A stretch of DNA of 64,000 bases from Streptomyces sp. A0642 (GTDB lineage: Bacteria > Actinomycetota > Actinomycetes > Streptomycetales > Streptomycetaceae), in NCBI RefSeq assembly GCF_004795105.1, contig NZ_SSBL01000015.1:62001-126000 (forward strand). The letters run 5' to 3'. Under the pieces are notes generated by a model. The model searched no databases. It was not told where the DNA came from and saw nothing but the letters and a program-made list of their open reading frames with translations. Both the position numbers and the translations under genes were made by a program. Every line of letters begins with the position of its first letter. Position 1 is the stretch's first letter. Positions 40,198-48,407 of this stretch are shown here, one piece after another.

Positions 40198-41145
40198 ATG
40201 AAGAGCGAGCCCGCCCCACCCCTCTCCGGCCCGGCCGTCCAGGTCCGCGGCCTGGTGAAGCGGTACGGCAGCAAAGCCGCGGTGGACGGCCTCGACCTGG
40301 ACGTCCGGGCCGGCGCGGTCACCGCGGTCCTCGGCCCCAACGGTGCGGGCAAGACCACCACGATCGAGACCTGCGAGGGATACCGCCGTCCGGATGGCGG
40401 GACGGTCCGGGTCCTGGGCCTCGACCCGGTCGCCGACGCGGCGCGTCTGCGCCCCCGGATCGGCGTCATGCTCCAGTCCGGCGGCGTCTACTCCGGCGCG
40501 CGCGCCGACGAGATGCTCCGCCACATGGCGAAACTGCACGCCCACCCGCTGGACGTGGACGCCCTCATCGAACGGCTGGGCCTCGGCGGCTGCGGCCGCA
40601 CCACCTACCGCCGACTCTCCGGCGGCCAGCAGCAGCGGCTCGCCCTGGCGATGGCTGTCGTCGGCCGCCCGGAGCTCGTGTTCCTGGACGAGCCGACCGC
40701 GGGTCTCGACCCGCAGGCCCGCCGCTCCACCTGGGACCTCGTGCGTGAACTGCGCGCCGACGGCGTCTCGGTCGTCCTGACCACCCATTTCATGGACGAG
40801 GCCGAGGAGCTCGCCGACGACGTCGCCATCATCGACGCCGGCCGCCTCCTCGCCCAGGGCAGCCCCGAGACGCTGTGCCGCGGGGGCGCCGAGAACACCC
40901 TGCGCTTCACCGGCCGCCCCGGTCTCGACCTCGGCTCCCTGCTGAAGGCGCTGCCCGACGGCACGCAGGCGGCCGAGCTCGCCACCGGCGCGTACCGCAT
41001 CACCGGCGACGTCGACCCGCAGCTGCTGGCCACCGTCACCTCCTGGTGCGCCCAGCACGGTGTGATGCCCTCCGGCATCTCCGTCGAGCGCCACACCCTG
41101 GAGGACGTCTTCCTCGAACTGACCGGCAAGGAGCTGCGCGCATGA
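40198..41145 (+). CDS. ABC transporter ATP-binding protein (ABC-2 export type)
   Basis: The 315-residue ATPase has Walker A GPNGAGKTT (about 50-58), Q-loop IGVMLQSGG, signature LSGGQQQRLALA and Walker B LVFLDEPTAGLD. The C-terminal regulatory part ends HTLEDVFLELTGKEL, typical of DrrA/CcmA-like exporters. Its stop overlaps the permease start. It is divergent from sufR and just upstream of ctaA. In some actinobacteria this pair lies conserved beside haem A genes, so a role linked to cytochrome oxidase maturation is possible but unproven. Confidence 0.92.
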   Translation: MKSEPAPPLSGPAVQVRGLVKRYGSKAAVDGLDLDVRAGAVTAVLGPNGAGKTTTIETCEGYRRPDGGTVRVLGLDPVADAARLRPRIGVMLQSGGVYSGARADEMLRHMAKLHAHPLDVDALIERLGLGGCGRTTYRRLSGGQQQRLALAMAVVGRPELVFLDEPTAGLDPQARRSTWDLVRELRADGVSVVLTTHFMDEAEELADDVAIIDAGRLLAQGSPETLCRGGAENTLRFTGRPGLDLGSLLKALPDGTQAAELATGAYRITGDVDPQLLATVTSWCAQHGVMPSGISVERHTLEDVFLELTGKELRA

Positions 41146-41909
41146 GCGCCGGTACGTACGCCCCCCGGCCGGGCGCCGCCCCGCTGCCGCGCATGATCGC
41201 CGCGCAGACCGCGCTGGAGACCCGGATGCTGCTGCGCAACGGCGAGCAGCTGCTGCTGACGGTGATCATCCCGACGCTGCTGCTCGTGCTGTTCAGCGCG
41301 GTCGACATCGTGGACACCGGCTCGGGCGAGTCGGTCGACTTCCTGACCCCCGGCATCCTCGCCCTCGCCGTGATGTCCACGGCGTTCACCGGCCAGGCCA
41401 TCGCGACCGGGTTCGAGCGGCGTTACGGCGTGCTCAAGCGGCTCGCCGCCTCGCCGCTCCCCCGGTGGGCGCTGATGACCGCCAAGACCCTCGCGGTCCT
41501 GGTCACCGAGGTGCTCCAGGTCGTGCTGCTGACGGTGATCGCCTTCGCGCTGGGCTGGTCGCCGCACGGAAACCCGTTCGCCGTGCTGCTGCTCCTGGTG
41601 CTGGGCACCGCCGCCTTCTCCGGGCTCGGCCTGCTGATGGCCGGGACGCTGAAGGCGGAGGCGACCCTGGCCGCCGCCAATCTGGTCTTCCTGCTGCTGC
41701 TGGTCGGCGGCGGGGTCATCGTGCCGCTGGACAAGTTCCCGGACGCGGCGCAGTCCGTGCTGGGGCTGCTGCCGATCGCCGCCCTCTCGGACGGCCTCAG
41801 GGACGTGCTGCAGCACGGCGCCGCGATGCCGTGGGGAGACCTCGGGATCCTCGCGGTGTGGACGGTGCTGGGCCTGGGCGCGGCGGCGAGGTTCTTCCGC
41901 TGGGAGTGA
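41142..41909 (+). CDS. ABC-2 type transporter permease
   Basis: The 255-residue membrane protein has about six hydrophobic segments: LLLTVIIPTLLLVLFSAVDIV, FLTPGILALAVMSTAFTGQAI, VLQVVLLTVIAFALGW and others. The RYGVLKRLAASPLPRWALMTAK and GGVIVPLDKFPDAAQSVLGLLPIAALSDGLR segments are the ABC-2 signature region. Its ATG overlaps the ATPase stop. It forms an exporter with the preceding gene; the cargo is unknown. Confidence 0.9.
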   Translation: MSAGTYAPRPGAAPLPRMIAAQTALETRMLLRNGEQLLLTVIIPTLLLVLFSAVDIVDTGSGESVDFLTPGILALAVMSTAFTGQAIATGFERRYGVLKRLAASPLPRWALMTAKTLAVLVTEVLQVVLLTVIAFALGWSPHGNPFAVLLLLVLGTAAFSGLGLLMAGTLKAEATLAAANLVFLLLLVGGGVIVPLDKFPDAAQSVLGLLPIAALSDGLRDVLQHGAAMPWGDLGILAVWTVLGLGAAARFFRWE

Positions 41910-41980
41910 GCCCGCGGATGCGTTGCGTCGCGCTTTGGCGCAACTCGTCCCCCTCGTGAAAGCTTGCACAAGCGGCCGCC

Positions 41981-41986
41981 TACGAT
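41981..41986 (+). promoter_or_regulatory. -10 box TACGAT of a leaderless ctaA transcript
   Basis: TACGAT ends 7 nt before the GTG at 41994. An in-frame ATG at 41985 overlaps the box itself and so is unlikely to be the translation start. Confidence 0.55.
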
Positions 41987-41993
41987 GGTGCGC

Positions 41994-42998
41994 GTGCCCA
42001 AGCTGACCCGAGCCCACGTCGCTCAAGCCGTGCGGAACCCCCTCCTTTTCATCGCCGAGCGCTGGACGCCGTCCCCCCGGACCGTGCGCCGTGCGGCGAT
42101 GTCGGCGGTCGTCATGGCCGTCGTCATCGTCGTCACCGGCGGTGCCGTGCGGCTGACCGGTTCCGGCCTCGGCTGCCCGACCTGGCCCAAGTGCACCGAC
42201 GACAGCCTGACGGCGACGAGTGCGATGGGCTTCCACGGCGCCATCGAGTTCGGCAACCGGATGCTCACCTACGTCCTGTGCGCGGCGGTCGGATGGGCGA
42301 TCATCGCCGCCCGGTCCGCCAAGCCCTGGCGCCGCAGCCTCACGCGGCTCGGCTGGGCACAGTTCTGGGTGGTCATGGGCAACGCGGTGCTCGGCGGCAT
42401 CGTGGTGCTCGTCGGCCTCAACCCGTACACCGTCGCGGCGCACTTCCTGCTCTCCACCGCGCTGCTGACGGTCGCCCTGGTGACGTGGCAGCGCGCCCGG
42501 GAGGGCGACACGGCGCCGCGCCCCCTGGTCGGCAAGGCCGTCTCCCAGCTCACCTGGCTGCTGGCCGTCGCGGCGGGGCTGCTGATCGCGGTGGGCACGG
42601 TGGTCACGGGGGCCGGCCGGCACGCCGGCGACTCCAGCGACGTCCACCGCATCCCGGTCGACTGGAAGACGATCGCCCAGCTGCACGCCGACCTGGCCTG
42701 GGTCGTGGTGGCGCTGACCGTCGCGCTCTGGTTCGTCCTGAAGGCCGTCGACGCGCCCGTGGGCCCCCTGCACCGCGCCCGTGACCTCTTCCTGATCCTG
42801 ATGGCCCAGGGGGTGGTGGGGTACGTGCAGTACTTCACCGACACGCCGGAGATCCTGGTCGGGGTGCACATGTTGGGCTCGTGCCTGGTGTGGATCGGCG
42901 TCGTGCGCGTCCTGCTGTCGCTGCGGGAGCGGCCGGCGGCCGAGGCCCCGGTGCCCGGCCCGGCGGCCGAGCGGCCGGAGCCCGCCACGGCGGGCTGA
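41994..42998 (+). CDS. ctaA: Haem A synthase CtaA (COX15/CtaA family)
   Basis: The 334-residue membrane protein converts haem O to haem A for cytochrome c oxidase. It has about eight membrane segments. The first outer loop holds a Cys pair in GLGCPTWPKC. The conserved His/Glu include FHGAIEFGNRM, TVAAHFLLS, IAQLHADLAW and VGVHMLGSC, which bind the haems. The GTG at 41994 is favoured as a leaderless start. The C-terminal 30 residues are an Ala/Pro/Glu tail. It pairs functionally with ctaB, which lies 684 bp further on in the opposite direction. Confidence 0.92.
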   Translation: MPKLTRAHVAQAVRNPLLFIAERWTPSPRTVRRAAMSAVVMAVVIVVTGGAVRLTGSGLGCPTWPKCTDDSLTATSAMGFHGAIEFGNRMLTYVLCAAVGWAIIAARSAKPWRRSLTRLGWAQFWVVMGNAVLGGIVVLVGLNPYTVAAHFLLSTALLTVALVTWQRAREGDTAPRPLVGKAVSQLTWLLAVAAGLLIAVGTVVTGAGRHAGDSSDVHRIPVDWKTIAQLHADLAWVVVALTVALWFVLKAVDAPVGPLHRARDLFLILMAQGVVGYVQYFTDTPEILVGVHMLGSCLVWIGVVRVLLSLRERPAAEAPVPGPAAERPEPATAG

Positions 42999-43017
42999 CG
43001 CCCTTCCCGGAGTCCTC

Positions 43018-43085
43018 CCACGCGAAGAGGGGCTCCCCGTACGACGGCACGCGTGCCGTCGTACGGGGAGCCCCTCTTCGCGTGG
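43018..43085. terminator. Perfect 68-bp palindrome between ctaA and a convergent gene
   Basis: Both 34-bp halves (43018-43051 and 43052-43085) are exact reverse complements with no spacer, centred on CACGCGTG. It follows the ctaA stop by 19 bp and lies 90 bp past the stop of the convergent gene at 43176, so it fits a bidirectional terminator. It is far longer and more perfect than usual. GTGGGGCG-type short repeats follow to about 43140. Confidence 0.85.
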
Positions 43086-43175
43086 TGGGGCGTGACGCCT
43101 GTGGTGGGGCGATACGCCCGGGGTGGGGCGGGACCCCTGCGGTGAGGTGACGCCCCCCGCGCCAGGCGCAGGGCG

Positions 43176-43532
43176 TTACGCCTTGTTCGACGGGCCGCCG
43201 ACCTGGATGCCGGCCATCCGGCTCCACTCGTACGGGCCCGTGTGGACCTTCGCCGCGAACTCGCCGTCGAAGGACTCGTGCATCGTGATCCCGGACTTCT
43301 GCGCGGCGCTCTCGGCGACCGCGTACGAGGGGGCGACGAGGTCGCCCCAGCCGCCGTCCTCACCGACGAGGACGATGCGGGTGCCGGTCTGCCCGATGTA
43401 GGCGAGCTGACCCTCCGCCCCGCCGTGCGCCTTCGCGAACGCACTGATCTGCTTGGCCAGCCGGGCCGCCCTGCGCTCCGCGCGCGCCGCCTGCTTGCCG
43501 TCCACCTGCTGGGTCTCAGCCGTCTCTGCCAT
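43176..43532 (-). CDS. Conserved actinobacterial hypothetical protein
   Basis: This 118-residue protein has a basic helical N-terminus (KQAARAERRAARLAKQISAFAKAHGG) followed by LAYIGQTGTRIVLVGEDGGWGDLVAPSYAVAESAAQKSGI, a small alpha/beta fold. I do not recognise a function. There is no membrane segment or signal. It lies between convergent ctaA and codirectional ctaB, 146 bp away from the latter's stop. Confidence 0.75.
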   Translation of the reverse strand: MAETAETQQVDGKQAARAERRAARLAKQISAFAKAHGGAEGQLAYIGQTGTRIVLVGEDGGWGDLVAPSYAVAESAAQKSGITMHESFDGEFAAKVHTGPYEWSRMAGIQVGGPSNKA

Positions 43533-43681
43533 GCACAGGATGCTACCGATGGGTAGAAGAACGTGCGACGGGCGGGGACCGTGGCCTGTGCCACGCTCCC
43601 CGCCCGTCGGCAGGTCGTACGGAAAGGTCGTACGGAAAGCAGGTCGTGCAGAAAGCGGGTTCGTACGGAAGGGCGGGCGTG

Positions 43682-44629
43682 TCACCTCAGGAAGGGGTCC
43701 ACGGCCACGGCGACGAACAGCAGGGACACGTAGGTGATCGACCAGTGGAACAGCCGCATCTCCTTGAGCTTCCCGCCGGTGACACCGGACTTGGCCCGGT
43801 TCAGCAGGGCGTGCGCCTCCCAGAGCCAGAAGCCGCCGGTCAGCACCGCCACCGCCGTGTAGAACCAGCCGGTGTAGCCCAGCGGGGTCAGCAGCAGCGA
43901 GACGGCCACCATCACCCAGCTGTAGAGCACGATCTGGCGGGCCACCACCCGATTGGAGGCGATGACCGGGAGCATGGGGACGCCGACCCGCGCGTAGTCG
44001 TCCTTCACCTTCATGGAGAGCGGCCAGTAGTGCGGCGGCGTCCAGAAGAAGATGACGGCGAAGAGGATCACCGCGGCCCATGACATCGAGTTCGTCACGG
44101 CGGACCAGCCGATGAGCACCGGCATGCAGCCCGCGATGCCGCCCCAGACGATGTTCTGCGACGTACGGCGCTTCAGGATCATCGTGTACACGACGACGTA
44201 GAAGAGCAGGGCGCCGAGCGACAGGGCCGCCGACAGCCAGTTCACCAGCAGGCCGAACCAGGCCGTCGAGATCACCGCGAGGGCGATGCCGAAGGCCAGG
44301 CACTCGCGCGGGCCGACCATGCCGGTGACCAGCGGACGCTGCGACGTGCGGTCCATCAGCGCGTCGATGTCACGGTCGATGTACATGTTCAGCGCATTGG
44401 CACCGCCGGCGGACAGATACCCGCCGATGGTGGTAGTGAGTACGAGCCACAGGTCGGGTACACCCTGAGCGGCCAGGAACATCACCGGAACAGTGGTGAT
44501 CAGCAACAGCTCGATGATCCGAGGCTTGGTCAGTGCCACGAATGCCTTGACACGGGCCCCGAATGGGCGATGGCCCCCTGGGCTCGGAGTCAAGGCGACC
44601 CCTGCGGGTCGGGACTCGACGGCCGTCAC
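43682..44629 (-). CDS. ctaB: Protohaem IX farnesyltransferase (haem O synthase) CtaB
   Basis: The 315-residue UbiA-type prenyltransferase attaches farnesyl to haem B. LNMYIDRDIDALMDRTSQRPL holds the first Asp-rich prenyl-diphosphate site, and FFWTPPHYWPLSMKVKDDYARVGVPMLP is the second conserved region. It has about nine membrane segments. GTG at 44629 is 6 nt after an AGGGG ribosome site, while another GTG at 44635 overlaps it. A TACAGT -10 (44708-44703) on the minus strand may be its promoter. The transketolase operon diverges from it. Confidence 0.94.
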   Translation of the reverse strand: MTAVESRPAGVALTPSPGGHRPFGARVKAFVALTKPRIIELLLITTVPVMFLAAQGVPDLWLVLTTTIGGYLSAGGANALNMYIDRDIDALMDRTSQRPLVTGMVGPRECLAFGIALAVISTAWFGLLVNWLSAALSLGALLFYVVVYTMILKRRTSQNIVWGGIAGCMPVLIGWSAVTNSMSWAAVILFAVIFFWTPPHYWPLSMKVKDDYARVGVPMLPVIASNRVVARQIVLYSWVMVAVSLLLTPLGYTGWFYTAVAVLTGGFWLWEAHALLNRAKSGVTGGKLKEMRLFHWSITYVSLLFVAVAVDPFLR

Positions 44630-44916
44630 GCACACCCCTGACAGAGAAATCCCAGCAAGCTCCGGGCGTGAAGGCCCGGTAAAGACTTGCGCGAACCAGA
44701 CCACTGTAGACGTTGGGGGCAGGGCGCCCTTCGCGGGGGTGGGGTCGTGTTCATGCGGCGCGTGGCGTTGCCGCGGCACATGTGCGAACGCTCGCACGCA
44801 TTCCCGCGCGGCACCGGTGCGCGCACCACCCGCCCCGCTCCCGCGCCTCGCCGGCGGCCCGCACGCGTGTCGCTCGCACAGACGCATTCCGACGCGCCGC
44901 ACAGACGTACCCCGGC

Positions 44917-45034
44917 GCGCTCGAACGGAGGTCTCAAGGGTGCCCGGTGACGCTCATCGGAGGCCTCAGGAGTGGGCCCGCGCGCTCATCGGAGTGAGCC
45001 CATCGGTGAGCCTCCGCGCTCATACGGGAGGCGG
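44917..45034. repeat. Four degenerate 32-34 bp repeats upstream of transketolase
   Basis: The 532-bp gap between ctaB and tkt (44630-45161) contains no convincing gene. Its centre carries four copies of a GCGCTCATCGGAGG-like unit, with GCTC at 44919, 44952, 44984 and 45018. A TAGGCT hexamer at 45089-45094 is a possible -10 box of the tkt operon. Confidence 0.55.
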
Positions 45035-45161
45035 ATTCGACGGGCCGCCCGCACCCTGGAAGGAGCCGGAAATCATGGGTCCTGACGGGGGTAGGCTCGG
45101 CCATGCCCGGTGCGTCACAGTCACCGGTTTTGACGACAGTGGAGAGGAGCCCTGACTCAGG

Positions 45162-47249
45162 GTGAGCACCAAGCCGACCACCACAGACCTCCAGTGGACC
45201 GAATTGGACCAGCGGGCCGTGGACACCGTCCGCGTCCTCGCCGCGGACGCCGTACAGAAGGTCGGAAACGGCCACCCGGGTACGGCCATGAGCCTGGCTC
45301 CCGCCGCGTACACCATCTTCCAGAAGGTGATGCGGCACGACCCCGCCGACGCCGACTGGACCGGCCGCGACCGGTTCGTGCTCTCGGCGGGCCACACCAG
45401 CCTGACGCTGTACATCCAGCTCTACCTGGCCGGGTACGGCCTGGAGCTCGATGACCTCAAGGCCTTCCGCACCTGGGGCTCCAAGACCCCGGGGCACCCG
45501 GAGTACGGCCACACCACCGGCGTGGAGACGACGACCGGCCCGCTGGGCCAGGGCGTCGCCAACGCGGTGGGCATGGCCATGGCCGCCCGCTACGAGCGCG
45601 GCCTGTTCGACCCGGAGGCCGCCCCCGGCACCTCCCCCTTCGACCACATGGTGTGGGCGATCGCCGGTGACGGCTGCCTCCAGGAGGGCATCTCCGCGGA
45701 GGCGTCCTCGCTGGCCGGGCACCAGAAGCTGGGCAACCTGGTCCTGCTGTGGGACGACAACCACATCTCCATCGAGGGCGACACCGAGACCGCGGTCTCC
45801 GAGGACACCCTCAAGCGCTACGAGGCGTACGGCTGGCACGTCCAGCGCGTCGAGCAGCTGCCCAGCGGCGACCTGGACCCGGCGGGTCTGTACAAGGCGC
45901 TGATGGCCGCGAAGGCCGAGACCGAGCGCCCGTCGTTCATCGCGGCCCGCTCGATCATCGCCTGGCCCGCCCCGCACGCCCAGAACACCGAGGCCTCGCA
46001 CGGCTCCGCGCTCGGCGGCGACGAGGTCGCCGCGACCAAGCGCGTGCTCGGTTTCGACCCGGAGAAGAGCTTCGAGGTCGCCGACGAGGTCATCGCGCAC
46101 ACCCGTGAGGCGCTGGACCGCGGCCGCGAGGCCAAGGCCGAGTGGCAGAAGTCCTTCGACGCATGGCGCTCCGCCAACCCGGAGCGCGCCGCCGAGTTCG
46201 ACCGGATCGCCGCGGGCGAGCTGCCCAAGGGCTGGGAGGACGCACTCCCGGTCTTCGAGCCCGGCAAGGGCGTCGCCACCCGCGCCGCCTCCGGCAAGGT
46301 GCTCCAGGCGCTCGGCGGGATCATCCCCGAGCTGTGGGGCGGCTCCGCCGACCTCGCGGGCTCGAACAACACCACGATCGACAAGACGTCGTCGTTCCTC
46401 CCGGCCGGCAACCCGCTGCCGGGCGCGGACCCGTACGGCCGCACGATCCACTTCGGCATCCGCGAGCACGCCATGGCCGCGGCCATGAACGGCATCGCGC
46501 TGCACGGCAACACCCGCATCTACGGCGGCACCTTCCTGGTGTTCTCCGACTACATGCGCAACGCCGTGCGTCTGTCCGCGCTGATGCACCTGCCGGTGAC
46601 GTACGTGTGGACGCACGACTCGATCGGTCTCGGCGAGGACGGCCCGACCCACCAGCCGGTGGAGCACCTGGCCTCGCTGCGCGCCATCCCGGGCCTGAAC
46701 GTGGTCCGCCCGGCGGACGCCAACGAGACGACCCTCGCCTGGCGCGAGATCCTGCGCCGCTACACCAAGGTGTTCGGCAAGGGCGCCCCGCACGGCCTGG
46801 CGCTGACCCGGCAGGGCGTGCCGACGTACGAGGCGAACGAGAACGTCGCCAAGGGCGGCTACGTGCTCTTCGACGCCGAGGGCGGCGAGCCCCAGGTCCT
46901 GCTGATCGGTACGGGTTCCGAGGTGCACCTCGCCGTCGAGGCGCGCGAGGAGCTCCAGGCGGCCGGCATCCCCACGCGTGTCGTCTCGATGCCGTGTGTC
47001 GAGTGGTTCGAGGAGCAGGACCAGGCGTACAAGGACAGCGTCCTGCCGCCGTCCGTGAAGGCCCGCGTCGCCGTCGAGGCGGGCATCGGCCTGACCTGGT
47101 ACCGGTACGTCGGGGACGCCGGCCGGATCGTCTCGCTGGAGCACTTCGGCGCCTCGGCCGACGCCAAGGTCCTGTTCCGTGAGTTCGGTTTCACCGGCGA
47201 GCACGTCGCCGCCGCCGCGCGGGAATCTCTCGCCGCCGCCACGCGCTGA
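45162..47249 (+). CDS. tkt: Transketolase
   Basis: The 695-residue thiamine-diphosphate enzyme of the non-oxidative pentose phosphate pathway transfers two-carbon units. GNGHPGTAMSLAP, the ThDP motif GDGCLQEGISAEASSLAGH through WDDNHISIEGDT, and the C-terminal half TIHFGIREHAMAAAMNGIALHG, FLVFSDYMRNAVRL and THDSIGLGEDGPTHQPVE are all present. The GTG start lies after GGAGAGGAG. It is first in a five-gene operon with tal, zwf, opcA and pgl, the standard actinobacterial order. Confidence 0.97.
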   Translation: MSTKPTTTDLQWTELDQRAVDTVRVLAADAVQKVGNGHPGTAMSLAPAAYTIFQKVMRHDPADADWTGRDRFVLSAGHTSLTLYIQLYLAGYGLELDDLKAFRTWGSKTPGHPEYGHTTGVETTTGPLGQGVANAVGMAMAARYERGLFDPEAAPGTSPFDHMVWAIAGDGCLQEGISAEASSLAGHQKLGNLVLLWDDNHISIEGDTETAVSEDTLKRYEAYGWHVQRVEQLPSGDLDPAGLYKALMAAKAETERPSFIAARSIIAWPAPHAQNTEASHGSALGGDEVAATKRVLGFDPEKSFEVADEVIAHTREALDRGREAKAEWQKSFDAWRSANPERAAEFDRIAAGELPKGWEDALPVFEPGKGVATRAASGKVLQALGGIIPELWGGSADLAGSNNTTIDKTSSFLPAGNPLPGADPYGRTIHFGIREHAMAAAMNGIALHGNTRIYGGTFLVFSDYMRNAVRLSALMHLPVTYVWTHDSIGLGEDGPTHQPVEHLASLRAIPGLNVVRPADANETTLAWREILRRYTKVFGKGAPHGLALTRQGVPTYEANENVAKGGYVLFDAEGGEPQVLLIGTGSEVHLAVEAREELQAAGIPTRVVSMPCVEWFEEQDQAYKDSVLPPSVKARVAVEAGIGLTWYRYVGDAGRIVSLEHFGASADAKVLFREFGFTGEHVAAAARESLAAATR

Positions 47250-47283
47250 CGCCGTTATACGACAAGTAGGAGATGTAATTCTC

Positions 47284-48402
47284 ATGACAGACGCACTCAA
47301 GCGCCTCTCCGACGAGGGCGTGGCGATCTGGCTCGACGACCTTTCGCGCAAGCGGATCACCTCGGGCAACCTCGCTGAGCTGATCGACCAGAGCCACGTC
47401 GTGGGTGTCACGACCAACCCCTCGATCTTCCAGAAGGCGATCTCCTCGGGTGACGGTTACGAGCAGCAGCTCACCGACCTCGCCGCCCGCAAGGTGACCG
47501 TCGAGGAAGCCATCCGCATGATCACCACCGCGGACGTCCGGGACGCGGCCGACATCCTGCGCCCGGTCTTCGACGCGACGGACGGCCAGGACGGCCGGGT
47601 CTCCATCGAGGTCGACCCGCGCCTGGCGCACAACACCCTGGCCACGGTCGCCGAGGCCAAGCAGCTCGCGTGGCTGGTGGACCGCCCGAACACGCTCATC
47701 AAGATCCCGGCGACGAAGGCCGGCCTGCCGGCGATCACCGAGACGATCGGCCGGGGCATCAGCGTCAACGTCACGCTGATCTTCTCGCTGGAGCGTTACC
47801 GCGAGGTCATGGACGCCTACCTGGCGGGCCTGGAGAAGGCGAAGGCCGCGGGCCTGGACCTCTCCAAGATCCACTCGGTGGCGTCGTTCTTCGTGTCCCG
47901 TGTGGACACGGAGATCGACAAGCGGCTCGACGCGATCGGCAGCGACGAGGCCAAGGCCGCGAAGGGCAAGTCCGCGCTCGCCAACGCGCGCCTGGCCTAC
48001 GAGGCGTACGAGGAGGTCTTCGCCGGTGAGCGCTGGGCCGCCCTCGACAAGGCGCACGCCAACAAGCAGCGCCCGCTGTGGGCCTCCACCGGCGTGAAGG
48101 ACCCGTCCCTCAAGGACACCCTCTACGTCGTCGACCTCGTCGCGCCGAACACGGTCAACACCATGCCGGAGGCGACTCTGGACGCGGTGGCCGACCACGG
48201 CGAGATCACCGGCAACACCGTCGCCGGTTCGTACGACCAGGGCCGTGCCGACCTCGAAGCGATCAAGAAGCTCGGGGTGAGCTACGACGACGTCGTCCAG
48301 CTGCTGGAGGACGAGGGCGTCGACAAGTTCGAGGCGGCCTGGAACGACCTGCTCAACTCGACCGAGGCGGAGCTCAAGCGCCTCGCCCCTTCGGAGGGCT
48401 GA
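47284..48402 (+). CDS. tal: Transaldolase
   Basis: The 372-residue class I aldolase-type enzyme exchanges dihydroxyacetone units between sedoheptulose 7-phosphate and glyceraldehyde 3-phosphate. VVGVTTNPSIFQKAI and the Schiff-base Lys in NTLIKIPATKAGLPAI are diagnostic, as are VNVTLIFSLERYREVMDAYLAGLE and SVASFFVSRVDTEID. It has the long actinobacterial form. AGGAGA precedes the ATG, and the gap after tkt is 34 bp. Confidence 0.96.
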   Translation: MTDALKRLSDEGVAIWLDDLSRKRITSGNLAELIDQSHVVGVTTNPSIFQKAISSGDGYEQQLTDLAARKVTVEEAIRMITTADVRDAADILRPVFDATDGQDGRVSIEVDPRLAHNTLATVAEAKQLAWLVDRPNTLIKIPATKAGLPAITETIGRGISVNVTLIFSLERYREVMDAYLAGLEKAKAAGLDLSKIHSVASFFVSRVDTEIDKRLDAIGSDEAKAAKGKSALANARLAYEAYEEVFAGERWAALDKAHANKQRPLWASTGVKDPSLKDTLYVVDLVAPNTVNTMPEATLDAVADHGEITGNTVAGSYDQGRADLEAIKKLGVSYDDVVQLLEDEGVDKFEAAWNDLLNSTEAELKRLAPSEG

Positions 48403-48407
48403 CCACT

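Noticed and set aside
44934..47417. Minus-strand 827-codon frame opposite transketolase
   Set aside because: Pure antisense shadow of tkt; Val/Arg/His/Gly-rich with no homology pattern.
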